Shown here: in pieces, positions 17,045-24,332 of the stretch | Position numbering within the stretch: the stretch's first letter is position 1 | Layout of the letters: each line of letters starts with the position of its first letter | Assembly (NCBI GenBank): GCA_937928165.1 | Contig: CALFVT010000010.1 | Span: forward strand, 1 to 54,152 | Reading direction: 5' to 3' | DNA from: an uncultured Caulobacterales bacterium | GTDB lineage: Bacteria > Pseudomonadota > Alphaproteobacteria > Caulobacterales > Maricaulaceae | Length of the DNA stretch: 54,152 nt | The notes under the pieces: generated by a model | What the model was told of the DNA's origin: nothing | Seen by the model: the letters and a program-made list of their open reading frames with translations, nothing else | Databases searched by the model: none | Position numbers and translations under genes: made by a program

Positions 17045-17977
17045 ATGACAAATAATGCTTTCCATAAAGGTGAACTTCGCTTGCAAGATGAAATGGGGGT
17101 ACGGAAAAAGATGGCCGTGGCTGCAAAATTTATGATGCGCGATTTTATGCCGGACCAACACCGAGAATTTTTTGAAGGCCTCGAATATATATTCTTAGGA
17201 ACTATTGATGAGAAAGGGCTGCCGCAGGCGGCGATCTTAACCGGGCCGCTTGGGTTCATTACCTCGCCCGAGCCGGCGAAATTAGTTATAAAAATACCGG
17301 ATTTACGGAATAAGCCTTTTCTTGGGAATTTGACTCCAGGAGCTTATGTGGGGGTCTTAGGCCTTGATTTATCTAATCGGCGGCGAAACCGAATGCACGG
17401 GCGGGTGAGCGCTATGGATTCGGATATTATCACAATCACGGTTGTGCAAAGCTATGGAAACTGCCCAAAATATATCAGCGTTAGAGATATTGCGCAGCGT
17501 GATGTCCCTGTTCAGAATAAAACCACAGAAAATGACGTCCTTAGCGGCGAAGATATGGCCTTGATAACATCCGCGGATACTTTCTTTATTGCATCCTATG
17601 TGAACAACGGATCGGACGCGCCCTTTGAAGGGGTCGATATGAGCCATAGAGGCGGAGAGCCGGGGTTTGTTAGCCTTGATAACGCCTCGCACATAACTAT
17701 CCCGGATTATAAAGGAAATAATATTTTTAACACATTGGGCAATCTGCTGGTCAATCCCAATGCCGCTTTGTTATTTATTGATTTTAATACTGGCGAGCAA
17801 TTACATATTAATGGGCAAGCTGAGCTAATAAATACGCCGGAGGAAAATGCTAAATATCCCGGTGCCCAGCGTGTCCTTCGGATTAAGATCGGCCGTGTCC
17901 AGCGGGCTAAAGCTGCGGTGGGCTTAAGATGGAAATTTATTGAAGGCTCTCCGTTTAATCCGGCTTTAACGCCGTAA
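17045..17977 (+). CDS. Pyridoxamine 5'-phosphate oxidase-family flavin-binding protein
   Basis: About 310 residues with two split-barrel (PNPOx-like) regions. The first, near 35-110, has FEGLEYIFLGTIDEKGLPQAAILTGP, the usual FMN-binding barrel. The second, near 170-275, has DTFFIASYVNNG and GFVSLDNASHITIPDYKGNNIFNTLGNLLVNPNAALLFID (given by landmarks FxxS, IPDYxGNN, NPxAxLLF), typical of the family's C-terminal copy. It probably binds a flavin or F420-like cofactor and acts as an oxidoreductase. I chose ATG 17045 because AAAAAGG precedes it; an upstream start at 17000 would lie inside the DUF1348 gene. Confidence 0.85.
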   Translation: MTNNAFHKGELRLQDEMGVRKKMAVAAKFMMRDFMPDQHREFFEGLEYIFLGTIDEKGLPQAAILTGPLGFITSPEPAKLVIKIPDLRNKPFLGNLTPGAYVGVLGLDLSNRRRNRMHGRVSAMDSDIITITVVQSYGNCPKYISVRDIAQRDVPVQNKTTENDVLSGEDMALITSADTFFIASYVNNGSDAPFEGVDMSHRGGEPGFVSLDNASHITIPDYKGNNIFNTLGNLLVNPNAALLFIDFNTGEQLHINGQAELINTPEENAKYPGAQRVLRIKIGRVQRAKAAVGLRWKFIEGSPFNPALTP

Positions 17978-18070
17978 GATTAACGCCGAGTCGATTACGC
18001 CTATTATAAAAGACTGATTTGCTTAAGAAGATCGGATAAGATTAGTCTTCATATAGATAAGCGAGTCGTC

Positions 18071-18445
18071 ATGAACATCTTTAAAATATTTCGCATGCCT
18101 GAATGGCAAGACTTTGAACGTAGCGGTGTGTTTCGCGGGAGCCCTGATGACCTTCGCGATGGTTTCATTCATTTTTCGTCCGAAGATTATCTTTTGGGAA
18201 CATTGGCCCGTTATTTTAAAGATGAAGACGAGATTATCATTGCTCGCGCCGAAAATGCGGCGTGGGGGGATAAGATGAAATGGGAAGCCTCTCGCGGCGG
18301 CGGCCTGTTTCCGCATTTATATACAGCGCTATATTTAAAAGATATAACCCAGTCATGGCATTTACAAAACCCGAATGGTAGAACATGGGACGTTACGCCG
18401 GTGGCAGCGGCGCTTAATATTCAGTTTGCACCGCCGGATGTTTAA
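18071..18445 (+). CDS. DUF952 family protein
   Basis: A 124-residue protein of the DUF952 family, often found in alphaproteobacteria and related to RNA/nucleotide-fold ADP-ribosyl-like domains, with unknown role. KIFRMPEWQDFERSGVFRGSPDDLRDGFIHFS has the GSPxDxRDGFIHFS signature, and FPHLYTALYLKDI the conserved PHLY. The gene lies between the flavin protein and pyrD with its own start 93 bases after the former. Confidence 0.85.
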   Translation: MNIFKIFRMPEWQDFERSGVFRGSPDDLRDGFIHFSSEDYLLGTLARYFKDEDEIIIARAENAAWGDKMKWEASRGGGLFPHLYTALYLKDITQSWHLQNPNGRTWDVTPVAAALNIQFAPPDV

Positions 18446-18493
18446 ACGGACCGACTAGCCTGCGGGATTTAATAGGGTCAAAGGGAGATTAAC

Positions 18494-19552
18494 ATGAGCT
18501 TTGTGTATAAGATTGCAACAGCCGCAATGCGGACAATGCCCGCTGAAAACGCCCATAATGCGACCCTAAAAGCGCTTAGGGGGGGATTTGGCCCTGTATC
18601 AAACATGAAAAATGATTCGGCTTTGGCGGTGAATGTGGGCGGGATTGATCTGCCCAATCCAGTTGGCCTTGCGCCGGGCTTTGATAAAAACGCAGAGGTG
18701 CCTAATGCCATGTTAGCCGCAGGTTTTGGTTATGTTGAATGCGGAACCGTGACCCCGCGAGCGCAAGATGGAAACCCTAAACCAAGGCTTTTTCGCCTCA
18801 CAGAAGATAAGGCGGTGATTAACCGTATGGGATTTAATAATGAAGGCCTCGCGCGTTTTGCCGCGAGGCTAGAAAAACGAGACCCCTCTAAGGGCGTTTT
18901 GGGCGCTAATCTCGGGGCGAATAAAGATAGTGCCGATAGGGTTAAAGATTATGTGACGGGGCTGCAGCGATTATGGGATTTGGCAGATTATTTCACGATT
19001 AATATAAGCTCCCCGAACACGCCGGGTTTGCGCGATTTACAAGGGGAGACGGCGCTGGATGAACTTTTGGGCCGCTTACAAGAGGCGAGGGCGAGCTTAA
19101 CCATGGATGGCCGAAGTAAACCGCTTTTCTTAAAAGTTGCGCCAGATTTAGATTTTTCCCAAATAGAACGGGTTGTCGAGCAATCGCGAATGTATGGCAT
19201 GAACGCGGTTATTATATCTAATACAACAACGGCGCGGCCAAAGAGCCTTAAAAGTGTTCATGCATCCCAAAGCGGCGGATTATCGGGCGCTCCGTTATTA
19301 AAACCATCGACGGAGATTTTAAAAGAATTTAGCGCCGCCGCAAACGGGCGAATTGATTTAATTGGTGTTGGCGGCATTAGCTCCGGTAAAGATGCCTATA
19401 ATAAAATCCGCGCAGGGGCGAAAGCTGTGCAGCTTTACTCGGCCCTTGTTTATGAAGGCCCGCAGCTTGTTCTGGATATTCGTAAAGATATGGCGGCACG
19501 CCTTAAAGCCGACGGGTTTAAACATTTATCAGAGGCAGTCGGCACGCTTTAA
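18494..19552 (+). CDS. pyrD: Dihydroorotate dehydrogenase (quinone), class 2
   Basis: PyrD oxidises dihydroorotate to orotate in pyrimidine synthesis, passing electrons to quinone at the inner membrane. It has 352 residues. The N-terminal helical tail (residues 1-35) is the membrane-associated, quinone-binding extension that defines class 2. NPVGLAPGFDKNAEVP, GFGYVECGTVTPRAQDGNPKPRLFRL, NRMGFNNEGL, INISSPNTPGLRDLQ with the catalytic Ser, and IGVGGISSGKDAYNKIRAGA follow in the expected order. AGGGAG precedes the ATG. pyrC lies far away in this window (51.2 kb), so the pathway is not clustered. It ends convergently with the MATE gene with a 4-base overlap. Confidence 0.96.
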   Translation: MSFVYKIATAAMRTMPAENAHNATLKALRGGFGPVSNMKNDSALAVNVGGIDLPNPVGLAPGFDKNAEVPNAMLAAGFGYVECGTVTPRAQDGNPKPRLFRLTEDKAVINRMGFNNEGLARFAARLEKRDPSKGVLGANLGANKDSADRVKDYVTGLQRLWDLADYFTINISSPNTPGLRDLQGETALDELLGRLQEARASLTMDGRSKPLFLKVAPDLDFSQIERVVEQSRMYGMNAVIISNTTTARPKSLKSVHASQSGGLSGAPLLKPSTEILKEFSAAANGRIDLIGVGGISSGKDAYNKIRAGAKAVQLYSALVYEGPQLVLDIRKDMAARLKADGFKHLSEAVGTL

Positions 19553-20901
19553 TGAAGCTGTAATAAGGTTTGCCGGCGCAGGCCCGGATAAGCCGGCAGC
19601 ATGGTTACCCAGCGGGCGATATAATAGATCACAAAAGCGGCCCAAATGCCGTCTGCACCCATATGCGGCGTTAGGGCATAATGAATACAAAGATAAATAA
19701 TAACGGCGATAACGGCGCTATTCCGCATGGCCGCTGTTTGGGTTGTTCCGATATAAATCCCGTCAAGCTGCCACGCGGCAAAACCTGCGATTGGGGTGAG
19801 GGCGCAGAAGATAAGATAATAATTGGCGCTGGCCCGAACGGCTTCATCAGGGGTGAGGGCCGAGATAACAAAGGGCCCCAGGGTTATAACGGCCAGAGAA
19901 CATAACACGGCAAAAATAAGTGAAAATTCACTGGTTAGCCGAACGGCGCGGTCAAAAGCTTTGCGGTCTTTTGCGCCAAAAGCGGCCCCAACACTGGCCT
20001 CGGCTGTATGGGCAAACCCGTCAAGCACAAGGGCGATTACGGTGATAAATTGCATTAAGATGTGGTAGCTTGCGAGGAAGGCCTCGCCTTGCCCAGCTGC
20101 CGCATTGCCAAAAAAACTAAACCCAATGGTCATAGCAATCGTGCGAATGAAAATATTAATATTACTAACGCTGAGCCGTTTAATATCCTGCCACGCCAAT
20201 AGGACTTTACGGCTTAGGACATGGGGCTGTAATCCACCGCGGCGCTTTATTTCTTTGGCGGCTAGAAATAGCCCAGCGCTAAACCCGGCCCAGTCGGCGA
20301 TAGCCGTGGCGATACCGACGCCGAAAATGCCCCAGCCAAAACTGATGACGAAAAGTGGGGAGAGCAAAATATTGACCGCATTGAGCCAAATTTGCATGGT
20401 TAAAGCGCGCCTTGCTTGGCCAATCCCAATAAACCAGCCCATGAGCGCAATGCCGCCAAGATAGGCGGGCAGTCCCCAAACCCGCGCTTGTATATAGTTT
20501 CGGGCGGCGGCCTCTATGGGAGCGCTGGCGGTAAATATTTTAAAAAGCCCCGCTAAAATGAGTGTTTGGAAGATGAAAATGAGAACGCCAATAAAAACCC
20601 CTAGCGGGACAGCGCGAAATAAATGAGCCTGTACATCTTTTAGGTTTTTCTGTCCTAAAGACTGCGCGGCAAGCCCAGCTGTACTCATGCGCAGAAAGCC
20701 AAAACCCCAATAAAATAAAGCATATATAACGGCGCCAAGACCAATCCCGGCAAGAGCGGCTGTACTGCTGAAACGGCCTATAACAAATGTATCGACAAAG
20801 CCGACAAAAGGTGCGGCCGCATTGGCCAGCATAATGGGCCAACTCATCATAAAAACGGTTTTGCGCGATAACGGGGCGGATGTCTCACTCGGGCGGGTCA
20901 T
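19549..20901 (-). CDS. MATE family efflux transporter
   Basis: A 450-residue multidrug and toxin extrusion-type transporter, expected to export organic cations by Na+ or H+ antiport. There are about 12 hydrophobic segments in two similar halves. FMMSWPIMLANAAAPFVGFVDTFVIGRFS at the start and ALVLDGFAHTAEASVGAAFGAKDRKAF in the middle are the conserved MATE motifs, here of the DinF-like branch. It is a single gene, convergent with pyrD. The substrate cannot be told. Confidence 0.92.
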   Translation of the reverse strand: MTRPSETSAPLSRKTVFMMSWPIMLANAAAPFVGFVDTFVIGRFSSTAALAGIGLGAVIYALFYWGFGFLRMSTAGLAAQSLGQKNLKDVQAHLFRAVPLGVFIGVLIFIFQTLILAGLFKIFTASAPIEAAARNYIQARVWGLPAYLGGIALMGWFIGIGQARRALTMQIWLNAVNILLSPLFVISFGWGIFGVGIATAIADWAGFSAGLFLAAKEIKRRGGLQPHVLSRKVLLAWQDIKRLSVSNINIFIRTIAMTIGFSFFGNAAAGQGEAFLASYHILMQFITVIALVLDGFAHTAEASVGAAFGAKDRKAFDRAVRLTSEFSLIFAVLCSLAVITLGPFVISALTPDEAVRASANYYLIFCALTPIAGFAAWQLDGIYIGTTQTAAMRNSAVIAVIIYLCIHYALTPHMGADGIWAAFVIYYIARWVTMLPAYPGLRRQTLLQLH

Positions 20902-20951
20902 GGCTTGCCGCTATAAGGTTAATGATTGGCCCCCGCAATATGGATTTAGGC

Positions 20952-21368
20952 CTATTTCTTTTGAATGAGGAAATGACCATGAAAAGCAGCGATGGGTGTA
21001 TCAGGCCTGTCTTGCCAAACTTCGACATTAACATTGACAATGCGGCGGCCATGGCGCGTAATTTTTGCACATGCATAGCAATCTTGCGGTTTACCGCGCC
21101 GTAGGTAATCAATATTAATTCCAATGGTTTTTGCAATGCCCTCTTCGGGATGGTCAAGTAAGATCTGGGCGACGGCTGCGATTTCCATAAACCCGCCAAT
21201 GGCGCCGCCGTGCAGGGCCGGAAGAATTGGATTACCAATATTACTCTCTTTGAATGGGAGTACGAGGGTGAAATTATCCCCCATAAATAAAGGCTTTACC
21301 CCCAATGTTTCGGCATAGGGAATTTGCTTTAAACTGGTAATAAAGCGGTCTTTATCGGCTGGGCTCAT
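20952..21368 (-). CDS. PaaI-type thioesterase (hotdog fold), copy 1
   Basis: A 138-residue hotdog-fold thioesterase. ALHGGAIGGFMEIAAVAQIL is the HGG-x-xxx-E/D signature and IGINIDYLRRGKPQDCYACAKITRHGRR the strand with the conserved D-Y-L-R. It should hydrolyse a small acyl- or aryl-CoA. Its ATG overlaps the stop of the upstream copy by 4 bases (ATGA), so the pair is translationally coupled; the two may form a hetero-oligomer or treat different substrates. Confidence 0.88.
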   Translation of the reverse strand: MSPADKDRFITSLKQIPYAETLGVKPLFMGDNFTLVLPFKESNIGNPILPALHGGAIGGFMEIAAVAQILLDHPEEGIAKTIGINIDYLRRGKPQDCYACAKITRHGRRIVNVNVEVWQDRPDTPIAAFHGHFLIQKK

Positions 21369-21838
21369 GGGGTGGCCTCTTGCGTCTCAAGTTTATAGTT
21401 TTGTATATCTCCAGTGTGCATAAATGTGGCTTGGCTGATAGCGATGGGGTCGGTCTCATCTCCGTCATGGGCGATGCCGCGGATAAAGGCGATGTCGCGG
21501 GTTACTTTATAACTACTGGCCTGGCCGATAATGGTCTTGCCCGGCGTAGCGGCGCGCATATAGTCAATGGAGAGGTTAAGGGTCGCAACCGCAGAGATGG
21601 GATTAAATGCGCTAACGGCCGCAAGGCCAGAGGCTTGGTCGAGCAGGGCTGTGACAACGCCGCCGTGAACAACTCGGCTTTTCGCATTTCCGCTGAGTTT
21701 ATGTGAATAAGGCAGGCGGAGTGTTGCGCGGCCAATATCAATGGATAAAAACTCAATACCAAGCTTGGCGGAATGCGGGGTTCCGGCAATAAATTTAGGT
21801 GCGAGTTCCCATAGAAACTCTAGCGTTCCTTGTTCCAT
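21365..21838 (-). CDS. PaaI-type thioesterase (hotdog fold), copy 2
   Basis: A 157-residue hotdog thioesterase with the same signature, VVHGGVVTALLDQASGLAAVSAF and LSIDYMRAATPGKTIIGQASSYK. HGGVVTALLD is the usual HGGxxxxxxD form of the PaaI family, whereas the partner has a Glu in place of the Asp. GGGGATT is a good ribosome site before the ATG. It is the first gene of a two-gene thioesterase operon. Confidence 0.88.
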   Translation of the reverse strand: MEQGTLEFLWELAPKFIAGTPHSAKLGIEFLSIDIGRATLRLPYSHKLSGNAKSRVVHGGVVTALLDQASGLAAVSAFNPISAVATLNLSIDYMRAATPGKTIIGQASSYKVTRDIAFIRGIAHDGDETDPIAISQATFMHTGDIQNYKLETQEATP

Positions 21839-21851
21839 TTAATCCCCTTAT

Positions 21852-22331
21852 TTATAATGATCTGGCCATGAACCGAGAGTCCATAGGGTTATCGTAATAA
21901 CGCTCTATATCTTTAAACCCGAGGGCTTCATATATTGTATTGGCATGAACGAGCCCGTGGTCTGTATCAAGATATATTTTGGCATAACCTCTGTCTTTTG
22001 CATCTTTTAAGCAAAGCTCTATGAGTTGTCGCCCAAGGCCGTGACCACGCGCGCCTGGGCGGCAATATAGGCGCTTAAGCTCGCATATATCATCTTTAAA
22101 CGGTTTTAGCCCGCAAGCCCCAACAGGGTTTCCGTTGATTTTAGCAATATAAAGCGCGTCATAAAACTTAGGAAAGCTTGTGAATTCTTCATCAGTTTTT
22201 TGAAATTCAAGGCTCTCGCCTAAGAAGTCTTCAACAAAATTAAGATAATCCAAGAACAACGCTTTCACGGCCAAAATATCGGCTTCATGAATTACGGTTT
22301 CGATTGTAATTTTATCAGAGTTAAAAGCCAT
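21852..22331 (-). CDS. GNAT family N-acetyltransferase
   Basis: A 159-residue acetyl-CoA dependent acetyltransferase. CELKRLYCRPGARGHGLGRQLIELCLKDAKDRGY carries the V-x-P-x-x-R-G-x-G-x-G/A acetyl-CoA loop (landmark RPGARGHGLGRQL, about residues 94-106), and LDTDHGLVHANTIYEALGF the C-terminal strand-helix. The substrate is unknown. It lies 13 bases upstream (minus strand) of the thioesterase pair and may be co-transcribed with them. Confidence 0.9.
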   Translation of the reverse strand: MAFNSDKITIETVIHEADILAVKALFLDYLNFVEDFLGESLEFQKTDEEFTSFPKFYDALYIAKINGNPVGACGLKPFKDDICELKRLYCRPGARGHGLGRQLIELCLKDAKDRGYAKIYLDTDHGLVHANTIYEALGFKDIERYYDNPMDSRFMARSL

Positions 22332-22359
22332 ATAGAATGAAGACGCAAAATGATAATAT

Positions 22360-22390
22360 AAAAAAAGGCAGCCCCGTCCCCGGCGCTGCC
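22360..22390 (-). terminator. Rho-independent terminator of the mscS pair
   Basis: On the minus strand GGCAGC-N12-GCTGCC is followed directly by seven T. It is 23 bases after the end of the second MscS gene (22413) and precedes the GNAT gene, separating the two transcription units. Confidence 0.88.
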
Positions 22391-22412
22391 CATTAAATTA
22401 GAGGATTATGTC

Positions 22413-23303
22413 TTACCCGTCGAGTTCGACACTATGCGGATAAGGAATTGTAATCCCGTCTTTATCAAAGGCTTCTTTGATAGATTTTTTCAAATCAAAC
22501 ATGACATCCCAATAATGCTCCGGCTTACACCAGACGCGGCTTTGAATATCGACAGAGCTTTCATTCAAGGTGACAACCTTGGCCCAAGGCCCATGGGGCT
22601 CGGACAGGACATCAGGGTGTTTACCGGCAACGTCATTGATAATTTTAATCGCCTTATCAATATCATCATCATAATGAATGCCGTAATCAACATCAACGCG
22701 GCGAAGGCCCAGAGATGTGAAGTTTTTAATCGTCGAGCCCCAAGCTTCGCCGTTCGCAATGATAACTTTTATATTGTCAATGGTGGCTAAATTAGTGGTG
22801 AAGATATTAACGTCATCAACAACGCCCTCTTGTCCGGCAACTTCGACATAATCACCGAGTTTATAGGGGCGGAATAGCATCAACATCACGCCGGCGGCGA
22901 TATTGCCTAATGTGCCTTGTAAAGCGAGGCCGATGGCTAATGTCGCAGCGCCGACCATGGCAACAAGCGATGCGGTTTCAACGCCGAGCTTGGTGATGGC
23001 AAAAATAAAGGTCAAAGCCGTGATGACATATTTACCAATGGACGCGAGGAAATTAGCTAATGTATCATCAATATTGGGGGCTTTAACCGCTTGTTTTTTA
23101 ATCAGTTTATAAACCCATTTGGCAATTTGTAGGCCAATCCAAACAATAATTAATGCGAAGAATAGCTTTAAAACATAGGGTGAAACTGTTCCCCATATCC
23201 CCATAAGGCCTTCGGGCGTAGTGAGCGCCGCGACGTCAAAGCCTGCGGCGCTATTGGCCGTATTTGCAACGCCTTGCGCCGCGTCTGTTGCGGATTGTGC
23301 CAT
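22413..23303 (-). CDS. MscS family mechanosensitive ion channel, copy 1
   Basis: A 296-residue small-conductance mechanosensitive channel that releases solutes on osmotic downshock. It has an N-terminal periplasmic-side stretch, three membrane segments near 45-65, 88-110 and 118-145, and the pore helix with VGAATLAIGLALQGTLGNIAAGVMLMLFRPYKLGDYVEVAGQEG (landmarks ALQGTLGNIAAG and FRPYKLGDYV). The cytosolic vestibule has NIKVIIANGEAWGSTIKNFT. GGGAG precedes the ATG. It is the second gene of a pair with another MscS just 16 bases upstream. Confidence 0.93.
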   Translation of the reverse strand: MAQSATDAAQGVANTANSAAGFDVAALTTPEGLMGIWGTVSPYVLKLFFALIIVWIGLQIAKWVYKLIKKQAVKAPNIDDTLANFLASIGKYVITALTFIFAITKLGVETASLVAMVGAATLAIGLALQGTLGNIAAGVMLMLFRPYKLGDYVEVAGQEGVVDDVNIFTTNLATIDNIKVIIANGEAWGSTIKNFTSLGLRRVDVDYGIHYDDDIDKAIKIINDVAGKHPDVLSEPHGPWAKVVTLNESSVDIQSRVWCKPEHYWDVMFDLKKSIKEAFDKDGITIPYPHSVELDG

Positions 23304-23319
23304 GAATTAATCTCCCAGG

Positions 23320-24177
23320 TTAAGTGTTGTTGAGGGCTTTAAGCCGCGCAATGCGGTCACGTGCCTTAGATGTTTTAACATGTTGTTTGATTTTAACTTC
23401 ATGCGGATAAGGAATGCCGATGCCGGCTTTATCAAGGGCGTGTTTAACCGGCTGTGAAATTTCAGTGCTTAGGGCTTTGTAATCTTTCGCATCGCACCAT
23501 GTCCGAAGCTGTATATCAACGGAGCTATCCCCGAGATTTACGACTTTGGCCCAAGGGGCAGGCTCACTATGGGTGCGCGGATTATCCGCCGCTGCTTGGG
23601 TGATAACCTCAATAGCTTTATCAATATCCCCGTCATAGCTAATGCCGAAATTAATGTCGAGCCGCCGTAATTTAAGCGATGTATGGTTTCGGATGGTTGT
23701 TCCCCAAACTTTGCCATTAGCAATGATAACCTCAATATTATCGGCGGTTTTAAGCCGTGTTGCCGTAAGGGCGATTTCAAGAACAACGCCTTTCAAGCCG
23801 CCTAGGTCTATTTCATCGCCTATATTAAAGGGCCGGAAAAGAAGCAACATGACCCCGCCGGCTAGGTTCGATAATGAGCCTTGCAAGACAAAAGCCAGGG
23901 CCGCGCCAAGACCAAGAATAGTTGCGCTTAATGCGCTTGTATCAACACCCAGAACATTCAAAGCGGCAATCGCGGCGGCAAATAAAACAAGATAATGGAT
24001 AATACTGGCGAAAAACCGCGAAAGAGATGGGTCAGATTTAGGCGCTTTATTCAGCGTAGTTTCAAAGCTGCGGCTTAATTTGCCGGCAATCCATTTACCA
24101 ATGACTATGATGATGAGCGCTATAACAACGGGGATAGCATATTTTGCGGCAAGGCTGATTATGTGCGTAAAATCCAT
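23320..24177 (-). CDS. MscS family mechanosensitive ion channel, copy 2
   Basis: A 285-residue paralogue of the adjacent channel. It has three membrane segments, the pore region LGLGAALAFVLQGSLSNLAGGVMLLLFRPFNIGDEIDL, and NIEVIIANGKVWGTTIRNHTSLKLRRLDINFGISYD. Both copies end in a basic C-terminal tail after IGIPYPHxV. GGAG precedes the ATG. The two genes are separated by 16 bases and share one terminator, so they form a two-gene operon that came from an old tandem duplication; similarity is moderate, so it is not recent. Confidence 0.93.
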   Translation of the reverse strand: MDFTHIISLAAKYAIPVVIALIIIVIGKWIAGKLSRSFETTLNKAPKSDPSLSRFFASIIHYLVLFAAAIAALNVLGVDTSALSATILGLGAALAFVLQGSLSNLAGGVMLLLFRPFNIGDEIDLGGLKGVVLEIALTATRLKTADNIEVIIANGKVWGTTIRNHTSLKLRRLDINFGISYDGDIDKAIEVITQAAADNPRTHSEPAPWAKVVNLGDSSVDIQLRTWCDAKDYKALSTEISQPVKHALDKAGIGIPYPHEVKIKQHVKTSKARDRIARLKALNNT

Positions 24178-24332
24178 TTGAGCTCCGATTTATAACTGCG
24201 ATACATAAGACTCGCGCGTTATCAAGACGACATTATCAATCGGGTTAATATTTGGCAATGTGTTAACGCAGTAAGAACGAAGGCGTTTACGTTGCATTCA
24301 TGGCTAAGGCGCGGCGGATTGGTCAGCTGGAT

